Source of the DNA: an uncultured Oscillospiraceae bacterium
Lineage (GTDB): Bacteria; Bacillota; Clostridia; Oscillospirales; Oscillospiraceae
Direction: 5' to 3'
NCBI GenBank assembly: GCA_934561725.1
Contig: CAKTGW010000040.1
Span: 1 to 7,752, forward strand
Length of the DNA: 7,752 bases
The notes under the pieces are model-generated. The model made no database searches and was not told the DNA's origin. It worked only from the letters and a program-made list of their open reading frames with translations. Numbering within the stretch: position 1 is the stretch's first letter; each line of letters opens with the position of its first letter. A program made the position numbers and the translations under genes. Positions 1-5,815 of this stretch are shown in pieces.

Positions 1-9
1 CCCTGATAC

Positions 10-357
10 CTATTGATTGCCATAGCCGTCCTCCCCGTATTCCTTCATCACAGTCCGCGCCGCCCGCAGCATCTGTGCCATACGGATCGCCCGTTCCAGC
101 TTTTGGCCGCGCTTTTCCTCAAGATAGGGGCTGATCGCATGGAGCATGGCCTCTCCGGAGCTGGGCTTTCCCATCCCCGCAAGGCCGCTCATCAGCTTTT
201 GAAGCATAGGATCCGGCGCTGCCGCTCCGTGTGCGCCGCTCTCCTCCGTCCCGGAAAAGGCGCCGCCCTCCATAATGGATCTGGCCATGTCGGTCAGCCG
301 GGAGAGCTCTTCCGGGTTCTTCAGCAGACTGTTGATGCGCTCTTCCAGCTCACTCAC
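10..357 (-). CDS. Small conserved hypothetical protein, helical, GTG start
   Basis: A 115-residue protein with no named function that I recognise. It begins with GTG (complement of 355-357), preceded by a strong GGGAGGTGA ribosome binding site about 6 bases upstream, and ends with TAG at 10-12. Residues 1-30 look helical (ELEERINSLLKNPEELSRL). A Gly/Ala/Ser-rich stretch follows (about 33-70), then a basic helical C-terminus (about 72-106) containing PYLEEKRGQKLERAIRMAQ. From memory, that C-terminal pattern (a PYL..KR..KL..A run followed by a basic helix) recurs in unnamed proteins of Clostridia. No signal peptide, membrane segment or cysteine is visible. It lies 24 bases downstream of the gene at 382-624 on the same strand, so the two are probably one transcript. 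It reads as a small soluble protein; its role is unknown. Confidence 0.75.
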   Translation of the reverse strand: MSELEERINSLLKNPEELSRLTDMARSIMEGGAFSGTEESGAHGAAAPDPMLQKLMSGLAGMGKPSSGEAMLHAISPYLEEKRGQKLERAIRMAQMLRAARTVMKEYGEDGYGNQ

Positions 358-381
358 GTTTGCTCACCTCCCGGATGCCTT

Positions 382-624
382 CTATTTTTTGCCCATAATG
401 CCGGAAATCTTCTGCGCAAGTGCGCGCCCTTCACCTGTATTCAGCACCTGCCGCAGGATTCCCTCCAGGCTTTGCATATCTCCCCGCGCCAGCGCCGTAT
501 TCAGCGCGTCCTTATCTACCATATTTTCCAGGCGCTGCGCATCCTCCGGACTGACTGCATCCATGATTTGGCCAGCCCGGCCGCTCTCCTTCAAGAGCTT
601 TTCAACAGACGAAAAATCCTTCAT
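382..624 (-). CDS. Small conserved hypothetical protein, 80 aa
   Basis: An 80-residue soluble protein with an ATG start (complement of 622-624) and an AGGGAGG ribosome binding site 7-8 bases upstream. It is charged and almost entirely helical: an N-terminal helix (KDFSSVEKLLKESG), a middle section DAVSPEDAQRLENMVDKDAL, and a C-terminal section with the pattern LNTGEGRALAQKISGIMG. I recognise the style (LL..SG at the start, a GRALAQKI ending) as a small-protein type in Oscillospiraceae-like genomes but know no function. It is the first gene of a two-gene minus-strand unit and is divergent from the phosphoesterase at 690. A weak minus-strand -10 (TATACT, complement of 657-662) lies upstream, but its -35 is poor, so I do not call a promoter. 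No transmembrane segment or metal site is visible. Confidence 0.75.
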   Translation of the reverse strand: MKDFSSVEKLLKESGRAGQIMDAVSPEDAQRLENMVDKDALNTALARGDMQSLEGILRQVLNTGEGRALAQKISGIMGKK

Positions 625-689
625 GGGGCTATCCCTCCCTATATGCTTTCAGTTCAGTATATTCATTTGCGCAAAAGAGGTGCATCTTT

Positions 690-1151
690 TTGAAAATAGC
701 TGTTTTTTCAGATTCTCACGGTGACGTGGACACCATGTGTCAGGCTGTACGGGGCTATGCGCCGGATCTGATCCTGCATCTGGGCGATCACGCGCTGGAT
801 GGCGAGGAGTTGGCTGCCGAGTGCGGGATCCAGCTCCGCCGTGTATGCGGCAACTGCGACCTTGCCTCCCGCGCGCCGGACAGTGACCTGTTCGAGCCGG
901 AGGGTGTACGTATCCTTATGTGCCACGGTCACCGCCACAGAGTAAAGCTCTCTCTGGACTCCCTGCTGAACGCGGGACATTTCTCCCGCGCCGACGTGGT
1001 CCTCTACGGTCACACGCATATTGCGGATCTCCAGCACGTGGGTGATATGCTGGTGCTCAACCCGGGCAGCTGCGGCACAGGCTCTCATCCCAGCTGGGCC
1101 AAGCTGGAGCTGCACGACGGCGATGTCCACAGCGAGATCGTTTATATCTAA
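690..1151 (+). CDS. YfcE/MJ0936-type metallophosphoesterase
   Basis: A 153-residue calcineurin-like phosphoesterase of the small single-domain YfcE/MJ0936 type, which uses a two-metal site to cleave phosphodiesters; the physiological substrate is generally unknown. The metal-binding blocks are all present in order: FSDSH with D8 and H10, LGDH with D33, GNCD with N55, CHGH with H79 and H81, and GHTH with H108 and H110, followed by the typical NPGS segment at 124-127. The length is normal for the family, so the protein should be active. The start is TTG at 690, chosen because AGAGGTG at 676-682 is spaced seven bases before it and because MKIAVFSDSHG is the usual family N-terminus. It is divergent from the small-protein pair and leads into the cupin gene 52 bases downstream. 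In related genomes this gene often follows rdgB, which is not seen here. Confidence 0.93.
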   Translation: MKIAVFSDSHGDVDTMCQAVRGYAPDLILHLGDHALDGEELAAECGIQLRRVCGNCDLASRAPDSDLFEPEGVRILMCHGHRHRVKLSLDSLLNAGHFSRADVVLYGHTHIADLQHVGDMLVLNPGSCGTGSHPSWAKLELHDGDVHSEIVYI

Positions 1152-1203
1152 TCTGTCCTATCTGCGGCTGACGCTGCACAGAAAATAAGGAGGTCATTAT
1201 TCT

Positions 1204-1554
1204 ATGGTCAGAAAACCCGAAGTCATTACAAAATCTCAGCTCCGCGGCGGAAAAGGCGATGTGGATTTCCACTACATCATCTCTGAGGATGAGATGATGG
1301 GCCACGGGACCATGTATGCCAAGATGGTACTCAAGCCCGGCAGCAGTATCGGCTGGCACCAGCACGTGGGCAACAAGGAGCCCTATTATGTTCTCGCCGG
1401 AACCGGCCGCTACACAGATAACGACGGCACTGTAACGATCATCGGCCCCGGAGATGTCTGCACGATCGAGTGCGGCCACTACCACAGCGTGGAGAATCTC
1501 TCCGACAGCGAAACTCTCGAGATCATGGCGCTCATTCTAAATGAGGCACGCTGA
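1204..1554 (+). CDS. Single-domain cupin protein
   Basis: A 116-residue monocupin, probably a metal-binding beta-barrel in the cytosol. Cupin motif 1 is perfect: G46, five residues, H52-x-H54, four residues, E59, six residues, G66. Motif 2 is recognisable at G83 to N98, with H94 as the fourth likely metal ligand and Glu at the position where Pro is usual. Thus the H-H-E-H set is intact. Single-domain cupins include sugar isomerases, dioxygenases, small-molecule sensors and proteins of unknown role; nothing here selects among them. The start is ATG at 1204, preceded by TAAGGAGGT at 1186-1194 (nine-base spacing), a very strong ribosome binding site. It probably shares a transcript with the phosphoesterase, since no promoter was seen in the 52-base gap, and it ends just before a strong terminator. 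Confidence 0.9.
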   Translation: MVRKPEVITKSQLRGGKGDVDFHYIISEDEMMGHGTMYAKMVLKPGSSIGWHQHVGNKEPYYVLAGTGRYTDNDGTVTIIGPGDVCTIECGHYHSVENLSDSETLEIMALILNEAR

Positions 1555-1568
1555 AATTTCATCAAAAC

Positions 1569-1610
1569 AAAAGGCCCTGCATTTGCCTTTCGGCAAATAC
1601 AGGGCCTTTT
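1569..1610. terminator. Bidirectional intrinsic terminator between cupin and omega-amidase genes
   Basis: The 19-base arm 1569-1587 pairs with 1592-1610 around a four-base loop, with one C/A mismatch (1580/1599). The arms carry their own A and T runs, so both strands give a GC-rich stem followed by T-rich sequence: TTTTCTTATTTTTC on plus, TTTTGTTTTGAT on minus. On the minus transcript the loop is GAAA, a stable GNRA-type tetraloop. It serves both convergent genes, and the hairpin abuts the minus-strand gene's stop codon (1612-1614). Confidence 0.93.
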
Positions 1611-1611
1611 C

Positions 1612-2442
1612 TTATTTTTCTGCTTCCGCAAGTGTATACACATCTGTCCGCCGGGCAGGCAGCACCGGCAGCCGATGCCGCACCCGCTCTGACAATTCTG
1701 TGTCTATTTCCGCGATCAAAACACCGGGGCGCTCATCCAGCTGACCGCATACCTCTCCCCAGGGCGAAACCGCCAGCGAATGACCATAGGAGATATACCC
1801 CGCTTCCGCACACTGCGCCGGAGCACAGCCCAGCATCCAGCACTGCTGATCCACAGCCCGGGCGCGAAACAGGAGCTCCCAGTGTGCCGGCCCGGTGGTC
1901 ATATTGAATGCGCCGGGGACAAAAATCATATCTGCTCCGCGCAGCGCCATCAGCCTGAACAGCTCACCAAAGCGCAAGTCAAAGCAGATCGCTGCGCCGA
2001 TCTTGCCCAGCGGCGTCTCGATCACGGTGATATTCTCTCCTGCCGACAGCGTATCAGACTCCTTAAAATATTGCTTTCCCGGGATATCTACGTCAAACAG
2101 GTGTACTTTTCGATAGCGTCCCGCCTGTTGTCCGTCTGGTGCAAAGATAAAGCAGGTATTGTAGATCCTTCCGTTATCCAGCTCCGGCATGGAGCCGCCT
2201 ATCAGCCAGACCGCATTTTCTGCCGCCATCTCTGCCAGCGCAGACCAGATCTCTCCACCGGCGCGCTGGGCATGCCGCCGGAAGCTGCTGTTCGCATAGG
2301 GACAGCAAAACATTTCCGGCAGGCAGACGATCTGCGCGCCTTCTCTGGCCGCCCGCTGCACGGCCTCTGCCGCAGCCTTCAGATTCTCTTCCACTCCGGC
2401 CTTCACCGCGGTCTGGCATAATCCCACGCGTATCATACTCAT
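1612..2442 (-). CDS. Nit2-like omega-amidase (carbon-nitrogen hydrolase)
   Basis: A 276-residue member of the nitrilase superfamily. The catalytic triad is visible: E43 in LPEMF, K112 in YRKVHLFD, and the nucleophile C153 in AICFDLRFGEL, plus a second conserved Glu, E189, in the GPAHWELLFRARA segment. That segment and the downstream GHSLAVSPWGE closely resemble mammalian Nit2, the omega-amidase that hydrolyses alpha-ketoglutaramate and alpha-ketosuccinamate to the keto acid and ammonia. I therefore favour omega-amidase over nitrilase or N-carbamoyl hydrolase, though substrate cannot be proven from sequence. The length is normal and the protein is cytosolic. The first ATG (complement of 2440-2442) overlaps the stop of the upstream PASTA gene as ATGA. 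No clear ribosome binding site precedes it, so translation probably depends on coupling to the upstream gene. ATG at codon 3 is an alternative start. A shared terminator follows directly. Confidence 0.92.
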   Translation of the reverse strand: MSMIRVGLCQTAVKAGVEENLKAAAEAVQRAAREGAQIVCLPEMFCCPYANSSFRRHAQRAGGEIWSALAEMAAENAVWLIGGSMPELDNGRIYNTCFIFAPDGQQAGRYRKVHLFDVDIPGKQYFKESDTLSAGENITVIETPLGKIGAAICFDLRFGELFRLMALRGADMIFVPGAFNMTTGPAHWELLFRARAVDQQCWMLGCAPAQCAEAGYISYGHSLAVSPWGEVCGQLDERPGVLIAEIDTELSERVRHRLPVLPARRTDVYTLAEAEK

Positions 2443-3647
2443 TGGCCAGGGAAAATATCTGTCGGCGTACCGGGCCAGGCCGGCGTCGCCGTCACTTCCG
2501 GCGATTGCTCCGGTGTGGGGCTGGTCATCTCCGCCGACGGCGCAAACACTGCATATACACTGTGGTCAGCATCTATATTCTGCAGGGTATATTCTGTCAC
2601 CGCGCCCACGCTCTGCCCGTCAATGCGCAGCTCTGCAACTGCATAGCCTGCATCCGGGATAACTGTTAGCTTCAGGCTCTCGCCCTCATCTACAGACACT
2701 GTACCGCTGGGTGAGACAGAGCCGCCCTTCCCGGCCGTAAGCACAATGTTGAAGCTGCGCTCTTCCGGCCCCTTGGACACAGTCAGTGTTACAACTGAGC
2801 CCTTTTCGACCCGGGCTCCGGAGAGCGGACTCTGGCGGGTGACTGTTCCCTCCTTGAAGGTCTCGCTGAACTCCTCGCTGCCGCGCACCGCAGTGAGCCC
2901 ATAGGACTGAAGGCATGCCGCAGCCGCATCATAGCTCATATCCATGACTTCCGGTACTTCCACATATTCCGCCTCGGACGACGGTGTTTCCGTTGCGGCG
3001 GTGGCCACTGTCAGCGTAACGCTGACGCCCTTACCCACAGGCTTTCCCGCTTCCGGCTGCTGCCGGATCACTGTATCAGCCGCAGACGTGCTCTCCTCAT
3101 AAATAATATTCGGACTGATATTCAGCTCCCGTAGCTGTCTGACCGCCTCATCTCGGGTAAGGCCGGTCACACCCGGCATAACGGCCGCATTTGTATTGAA
3201 ATCGAAAACGCCGTTCATAAAGCAGAGCACAACGGTAAGCACAGCCAGCAGCGCCGCAGCCACGACCGCAAAGATCCATGTACGGCTGGGCGGCTTTTTT
3301 CCATTTCGCTGTACCGGATGCCGTGTCGGGCCGGCTGCACTTCTGCCCGCAGCCGGCGCAGCAGACTGTGTTGGCCGGTTCTGCCGCGAAGGCTGTACCG
3401 CAGGCTTCGGCTGTCCGGCCGGCTGCACCGGGATTGCCCGCGTAGGCTCTTCAACAAGCTTGTCCATATCCATCTCGTCTTTTTCAATGGCTGTATGGAT
3501 CTTCTCTGCTGTATCGTCCCACACGCGGGTCTCATCTCCGTCCTCATCCTCCCGGGGCAGAACATAATATACCGCACCGCAAACCGGACACTCCCCCTGG
3601 GAAGCGTCGATCGGTGCGCCGCATTTTTTGCATATGATTGTCCTCAA
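2439..3647 (-). CDS. Membrane protein: zinc ribbon, TM, two PASTA domains, InlB-type repeat
   Basis: A 402-residue single-pass membrane protein (numbering from the TTG start). An N-terminal zinc ribbon has C6-x2-C9 and C20-x2-C23. An acidic linker (about 30-70) and a Pro/Gln/Arg-rich linker (about 75-120) lead to one hydrophobic helix at about 124-144. Basic residues before the helix (GKKPPSR) put the N-terminus inside. Outside lie PASTA domain 1 (about 155-215), PASTA domain 2 (about 229-291), an InlB-type beta repeat (about 300-369, GGSVSPSG and GYAV motifs), and a Pro/Thr/Ser tail. PASTA domains are known to bind muropeptides or beta-lactams, usually on PknB-type kinases or PBPs; no kinase is present here. 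The start is TTG (complement of 3645-3647), five bases after GAGGTGA. The in-frame GTG at 3654-3656, three codons upstream, is part of that Shine-Dalgarno sequence and is less likely. The stop overlaps the omega-amidase start. Confidence 0.85.
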   Translation of the reverse strand: MRTIICKKCGAPIDASQGECPVCGAVYYVLPREDEDGDETRVWDDTAEKIHTAIEKDEMDMDKLVEEPTRAIPVQPAGQPKPAVQPSRQNRPTQSAAPAAGRSAAGPTRHPVQRNGKKPPSRTWIFAVVAAALLAVLTVVLCFMNGVFDFNTNAAVMPGVTGLTRDEAVRQLRELNISPNIIYEESTSAADTVIRQQPEAGKPVGKGVSVTLTVATAATETPSSEAEYVEVPEVMDMSYDAAAACLQSYGLTAVRGSEEFSETFKEGTVTRQSPLSGARVEKGSVVTLTVSKGPEERSFNIVLTAGKGGSVSPSGTVSVDEGESLKLTVIPDAGYAVAELRIDGQSVGAVTEYTLQNIDADHSVYAVFAPSAEMTSPTPEQSPEVTATPAWPGTPTDIFPGQ

Positions 3648-3668
3648 ATCGTTCACCTCGCTTTTGTA

Positions 3669-3697
3669 ATGATATCACAGCCGTCAAGGCTTTGCAA
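3669..3697 (-). promoter_or_regulatory. Sigma-A-type promoter for the PASTA/omega-amidase operon
   Basis: On the minus strand, TTGCAA (complement of 3692-3697) and TATCAT (complement of 3669-3674) are separated by exactly 17 bases, matching the consensus at 4/6 and 5/6. Predicted transcription starts near 3662, leaving a leader of about 15 bases before the TTG start. This short leader further disfavours the GTG at 3656. Confidence 0.55.
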
Positions 3698-3720
3698 TGA
3701 ACCCGCTGTAAACAACTCTA

Positions 3721-3749
3721 TTTTCATTTTTCCGTTTTTATGCTATGAT
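3721..3749 (+). promoter_or_regulatory. Extended -10 promoter for the FabG-like gene
   Basis: TTTTCA at 3721-3726 (4/6 to TTGACA), a 17-base spacer, and TATGAT at 3744-3749 (5/6) with the extended TG element at 3741-3742. Transcription should start near 3756, giving a leader of about 43 bases. It lies divergent from the PASTA-gene promoter, about 25 bases away. Confidence 0.6.
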
Positions 3750-3759
3750 TATTAAAAAT

Positions 3760-3773
3760 CTGTCTGCTGACAG
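3760..3773. promoter_or_regulatory. Short inverted repeat in the leader of the FabG-like gene
   Basis: CTGTC (3760-3764) and GACAG (3769-3773) are perfect inverted arms around TGCT, sitting about 5-18 bases downstream of the predicted transcription start. This could be an operator or a small leader hairpin. The arms are only five bases long, so chance is possible. Confidence 0.25.
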
Positions 3774-3798
3774 TAATAACAAGCTAAGGAGAACACAC

Positions 3799-4503
3799 AT
3801 GAAAACTGCACTTGTTACCGGCTCCTCCCGTGGGATCGGCGCGGCCATCGCCCGCAGCCTGTACCGGGATGGCTGGAAGGTTTATATCAACTATCTGGAA
3901 TCCGAGGAAAAGGCTCTTGCCCTTGCCAGGGAGCTGAACACCGAGGCCATTCGTGCCGATGTGGCCGATCCGGCTCAGGTAAGAAAGCTTTTTGACCATA
4001 TCGGCGGCGTGGATCTTCTGGTCAACAACGCGGGCATTGTTATTCCCGGCCTGCTTCAGGATATCAGCGATGAGCAATGGGCCCGCCTCCGGGGCGTGAA
4101 TCTGGACGGTATGTTCTATTGCTGCAAGGCCGCGATCCCCCATATGGTCTCGCAGAAAAGCGGCGTGATCATCAACATTTCCTCCGTCTGCGGTGTCTAC
4201 GGTTCTTCGGCGGAATCCGCCTACTCCACCACCAAGGCCGCTGTTATCGGCCTGAGCAAATCGCTGGCAAAGGAGCTCGGCCCCTCCGGTATCCGGGTAA
4301 ACTGTGTGGCGCCCGGCATGATTGAAACGGACATGACTGCCTGCTTTACTGCCGAGGAAAAGGCCGCCATGGCAGACGACACCCCACTGTGCCGCAACGG
4401 CCAGCCTGAAGATGTTGCAGAGCTTGTGGCTTATCTGGCTTCTGACCGCGCCAGCTTTGTGACCAATCAGGTCATCGGCTGTGACGGTGGATTTATATTG
4501 TAA
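3799..4503 (+). CDS. FabG-like short-chain dehydrogenase/reductase
   Basis: A 234-residue classical SDR, predicted to reduce a keto group with NADPH or NADH. It has the Rossmann glycine motif TGSSRGIG (7-14), the NNAG motif (76-79), and the catalytic tetrad N101, S129, Y142 and K146 (the last two in AYSTTK). The PGMIETDM segment (173-180) is typical of FabG. Length and motif spacing match 3-oxoacyl-ACP reductase, but no other fatty-acid synthesis gene is adjacent. FabG paralogues with other substrates, such as the YmfI-type reductase acting on modified elongation factor P, look much the same. The start is ATG at 3799, preceded by AAGGAG at 3786-3791. An in-frame ATG at 3745 lies inside the promoter -10 and lacks a ribosome binding site, so it was rejected. 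No terminator separates it from the CoiA-like gene 50 bases downstream. Confidence 0.92.
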   Translation: MKTALVTGSSRGIGAAIARSLYRDGWKVYINYLESEEKALALARELNTEAIRADVADPAQVRKLFDHIGGVDLLVNNAGIVIPGLLQDISDEQWARLRGVNLDGMFYCCKAAIPHMVSQKSGVIINISSVCGVYGSSAESAYSTTKAAVIGLSKSLAKELGPSGIRVNCVAPGMIETDMTACFTAEEKAAMADDTPLCRNGQPEDVAELVAYLASDRASFVTNQVIGCDGGFIL

Positions 4504-4522
4504 AAGTACACGAACGCAAGAT

Positions 4523-4541
4523 GCACAGTGCCTGCTGCACT
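4523..4541. promoter_or_regulatory. Overlapping GCAC/GTGC inverted repeats before the CoiA-like gene
   Basis: GCAC (4523-4526), GTGC (4528-4531) and GCAC (4537-4540) occur in succession. The middle block can pair with either flank: a 9-base palindrome GCACAGTGC, or a hairpin AGTGC-CTGCT-GCACT (4527-4541) ending one base before the Shine-Dalgarno region (GGAGG at 4543-4547). It may be an operator or a translation-controlling hairpin. The stems are short. Confidence 0.25.
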
Positions 4542-4553
4542 TGGAGGTTTTGC

Positions 4554-5720
4554 ATGTTAAACACTAAACATCGTACGGCACATAATATTTATTATGGCAT
4601 TGAAAACAATACCGGAAAAATCATGCATATTTCTGAAGTTCCCAGTGGCAACGCATGCAACTGCCACTGTGCTGCTTGCGAGAATCCTTTAGTAGCCAAA
4701 AAAGGTAATAAACGGACGCCTCACTTTGCTCATGAAACAAATAATGATTGCATATATGGCAACGAAATTGCAATTTATAAAATCTTTTCTGAAGTCCTAA
4801 GCAACTATAAAAAACTCATGCTGCCGCCTGCTTATATCCGCTTTCCTCTTTGGTCTAAACAGGAACCATGCTTTGATAGGCACCCTCTCAATTTTGATTC
4901 TGTTGATCTAAACTACGATCCTCATAGCTATCCGCCCATCCTAAAGGTAAACTACAAAAAATATGCATTACAGGTACTTCTTAACTTCAATCACGACCTT
5001 GATAAGTCTCATTTGGAACTGGAAGAATATGCAAAAGAGAATAATATTTCTCAATTAATGTATCACGTTCCTGATCCCAAACACTATTCGGCTTTTACTT
5101 CAAAACAACTGTACGACAGAATACGGCAAGCTACAGATGCCGAGTGGATTTATAGTTGTCGTGCAGAACAAGAAAAGGAGAAATATTATCGGCATGCTGT
5201 TGCCCCTGATTCTTGCGGTAACGGATATGCCTGTCCTCTTTCTAAATTTTATGAAAACGGAATATTCTTTGCTCGCTCGGAAGACTGCGCACATTGCGAC
5301 TACAACATTGCAGCCACAAAAGATTGTTGTCTCTGTATGGCCTACAGCGGTATTCATTCTAAAGAAGATTTTTCCTGTGCACCTGACAAACTTCATGCCA
5401 GAATTGAGAAAGAACGTTCCAAAAACGAGAAAAAGTCCAAACATATGGAAGTGGAACGAGAGCGACAATCTTCTCTTTCAAAGAATAAAGCAGGCGTTTC
5501 ATCCAACTTACATTTTCAAAAGAGCGATCCCCTTCTTATAGAAACCGAGTCCATTCATAAACAACTACAGGCACATCCACACAGCATAGTTACCGACCAA
5601 CACAACTGCTCATGGTTCCATTGCAGTTTTTGCAACAAGGATAAAACTACAGATAATATAAACCCATACATTCGAGGACGTAGAATATGTTGGGATTGCT
5701 CGCTTAAATACAAACCATAA
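4554..5720 (+). CDS. CoiA-like protein with degenerate nuclease core and extra zinc fingers
   Basis: A 388-residue protein resembling the CoiA family (competence-associated, PD-(D/E)XK nuclease fold). The N-terminal CoiA-type zinc module is clear: CAAC (C39, C42) followed by GNKRTPHFAH ending at H60. In the predicted nuclease core, the position where relatives (from memory) have PD reads YPPI (P127-P128), and where they have IEI it reads LQV (Q140). The following NHDLDK (146-151) still fits the TH.VD..K pattern. The core may therefore be inactive. Further Cys clusters follow (C221, C227, C245, C248, C258, C259, C261, C275), then a charged, probably coiled helix (about 280-310), then a C-terminal ribbon (C357, C360, C379, C382). 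The start is ATG at 4554, six bases after GGAGG; ATG at 4521 lacks a ribosome binding site. The gene is far more AT-rich than its neighbours (16 of 60 bases GC at 4741-4800, against 40 of 60 at 4261-4320), suggesting transfer. Confidence 0.75.
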   Translation: MLNTKHRTAHNIYYGIENNTGKIMHISEVPSGNACNCHCAACENPLVAKKGNKRTPHFAHETNNDCIYGNEIAIYKIFSEVLSNYKKLMLPPAYIRFPLWSKQEPCFDRHPLNFDSVDLNYDPHSYPPILKVNYKKYALQVLLNFNHDLDKSHLELEEYAKENNISQLMYHVPDPKHYSAFTSKQLYDRIRQATDAEWIYSCRAEQEKEKYYRHAVAPDSCGNGYACPLSKFYENGIFFARSEDCAHCDYNIAATKDCCLCMAYSGIHSKEDFSCAPDKLHARIEKERSKNEKKSKHMEVERERQSSLSKNKAGVSSNLHFQKSDPLLIETESIHKQLQAHPHSIVTDQHNCSWFHCSFCNKDKTTDNINPYIRGRRICWDCSLKYKP

Positions 5721-5727
5721 AAACAAA

Positions 5728-5785
5728 AAACGCTCCAAGCCGGCCTGCCCCCCTGAGGGGAACAGGCACACGGCCCGGAGCGTTT
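5728..5785. terminator. Bidirectional terminator between the CoiA-like and DapA-family genes
   Basis: AAACGCTCC (5728-5736) pairs with GGAGCGTTT (5777-5785). Inside, GCCG (5739-5742) pairs with 5771-5774, GCCTG (5743-5747) with CAGGC (5763-5767), and CCCC with GGGG (5757-5760), giving a long bulged stem. T-rich sequence follows on both strands: TTTCTTTTATTTT on plus, TTTTTTGTTTTT on minus. It serves both convergent genes. Confidence 0.9.
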
Positions 5786-5815
5786 CTTTTATTTTATGTT
5801 ACGTTCAGGCGGCAC

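Noticed and set aside
625..689. Divergent promoters with overlapping TATATT (plus) and TATACT (minus) -10 elements
   Set aside because: Neither has a recognisable -35 at 16-18 bases, and AT-rich hexamers are common in such gaps.
13..693. Long plus-strand open frame (226 codons) across the small-protein pair
   Set aside because: It is antisense to two genes with strong ribosome binding sites and plausible helical products; its own translation is rich in Cys, His, Arg and Leu with no family signature and no Shine-Dalgarno sequence.
708..1485. Minus-strand open frames over the phosphoesterase and cupin genes
   Set aside because: Both plus-strand genes have intact metal-binding motifs and ribosome binding sites; the antisense frames have neither.
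3745..3798. Upstream ATG extension of the FabG-like gene
   Set aside because: The ATG at 3745 lies within the promoter -10 (TATGAT), has no ribosome binding site, and adds residues before the normal SDR N-terminus.
4521..4553. Upstream ATG for the CoiA-like gene
   Set aside because: No Shine-Dalgarno sequence precedes it, and GGAGG at 4543-4547 is correctly spaced for ATG at 4554.
4504..5785. A complete mobile element or defence island around the CoiA-like gene
   Set aside because: No integrase, transposase, terminal inverted repeats, direct repeats or partner defence gene could be found; only composition supports transfer.
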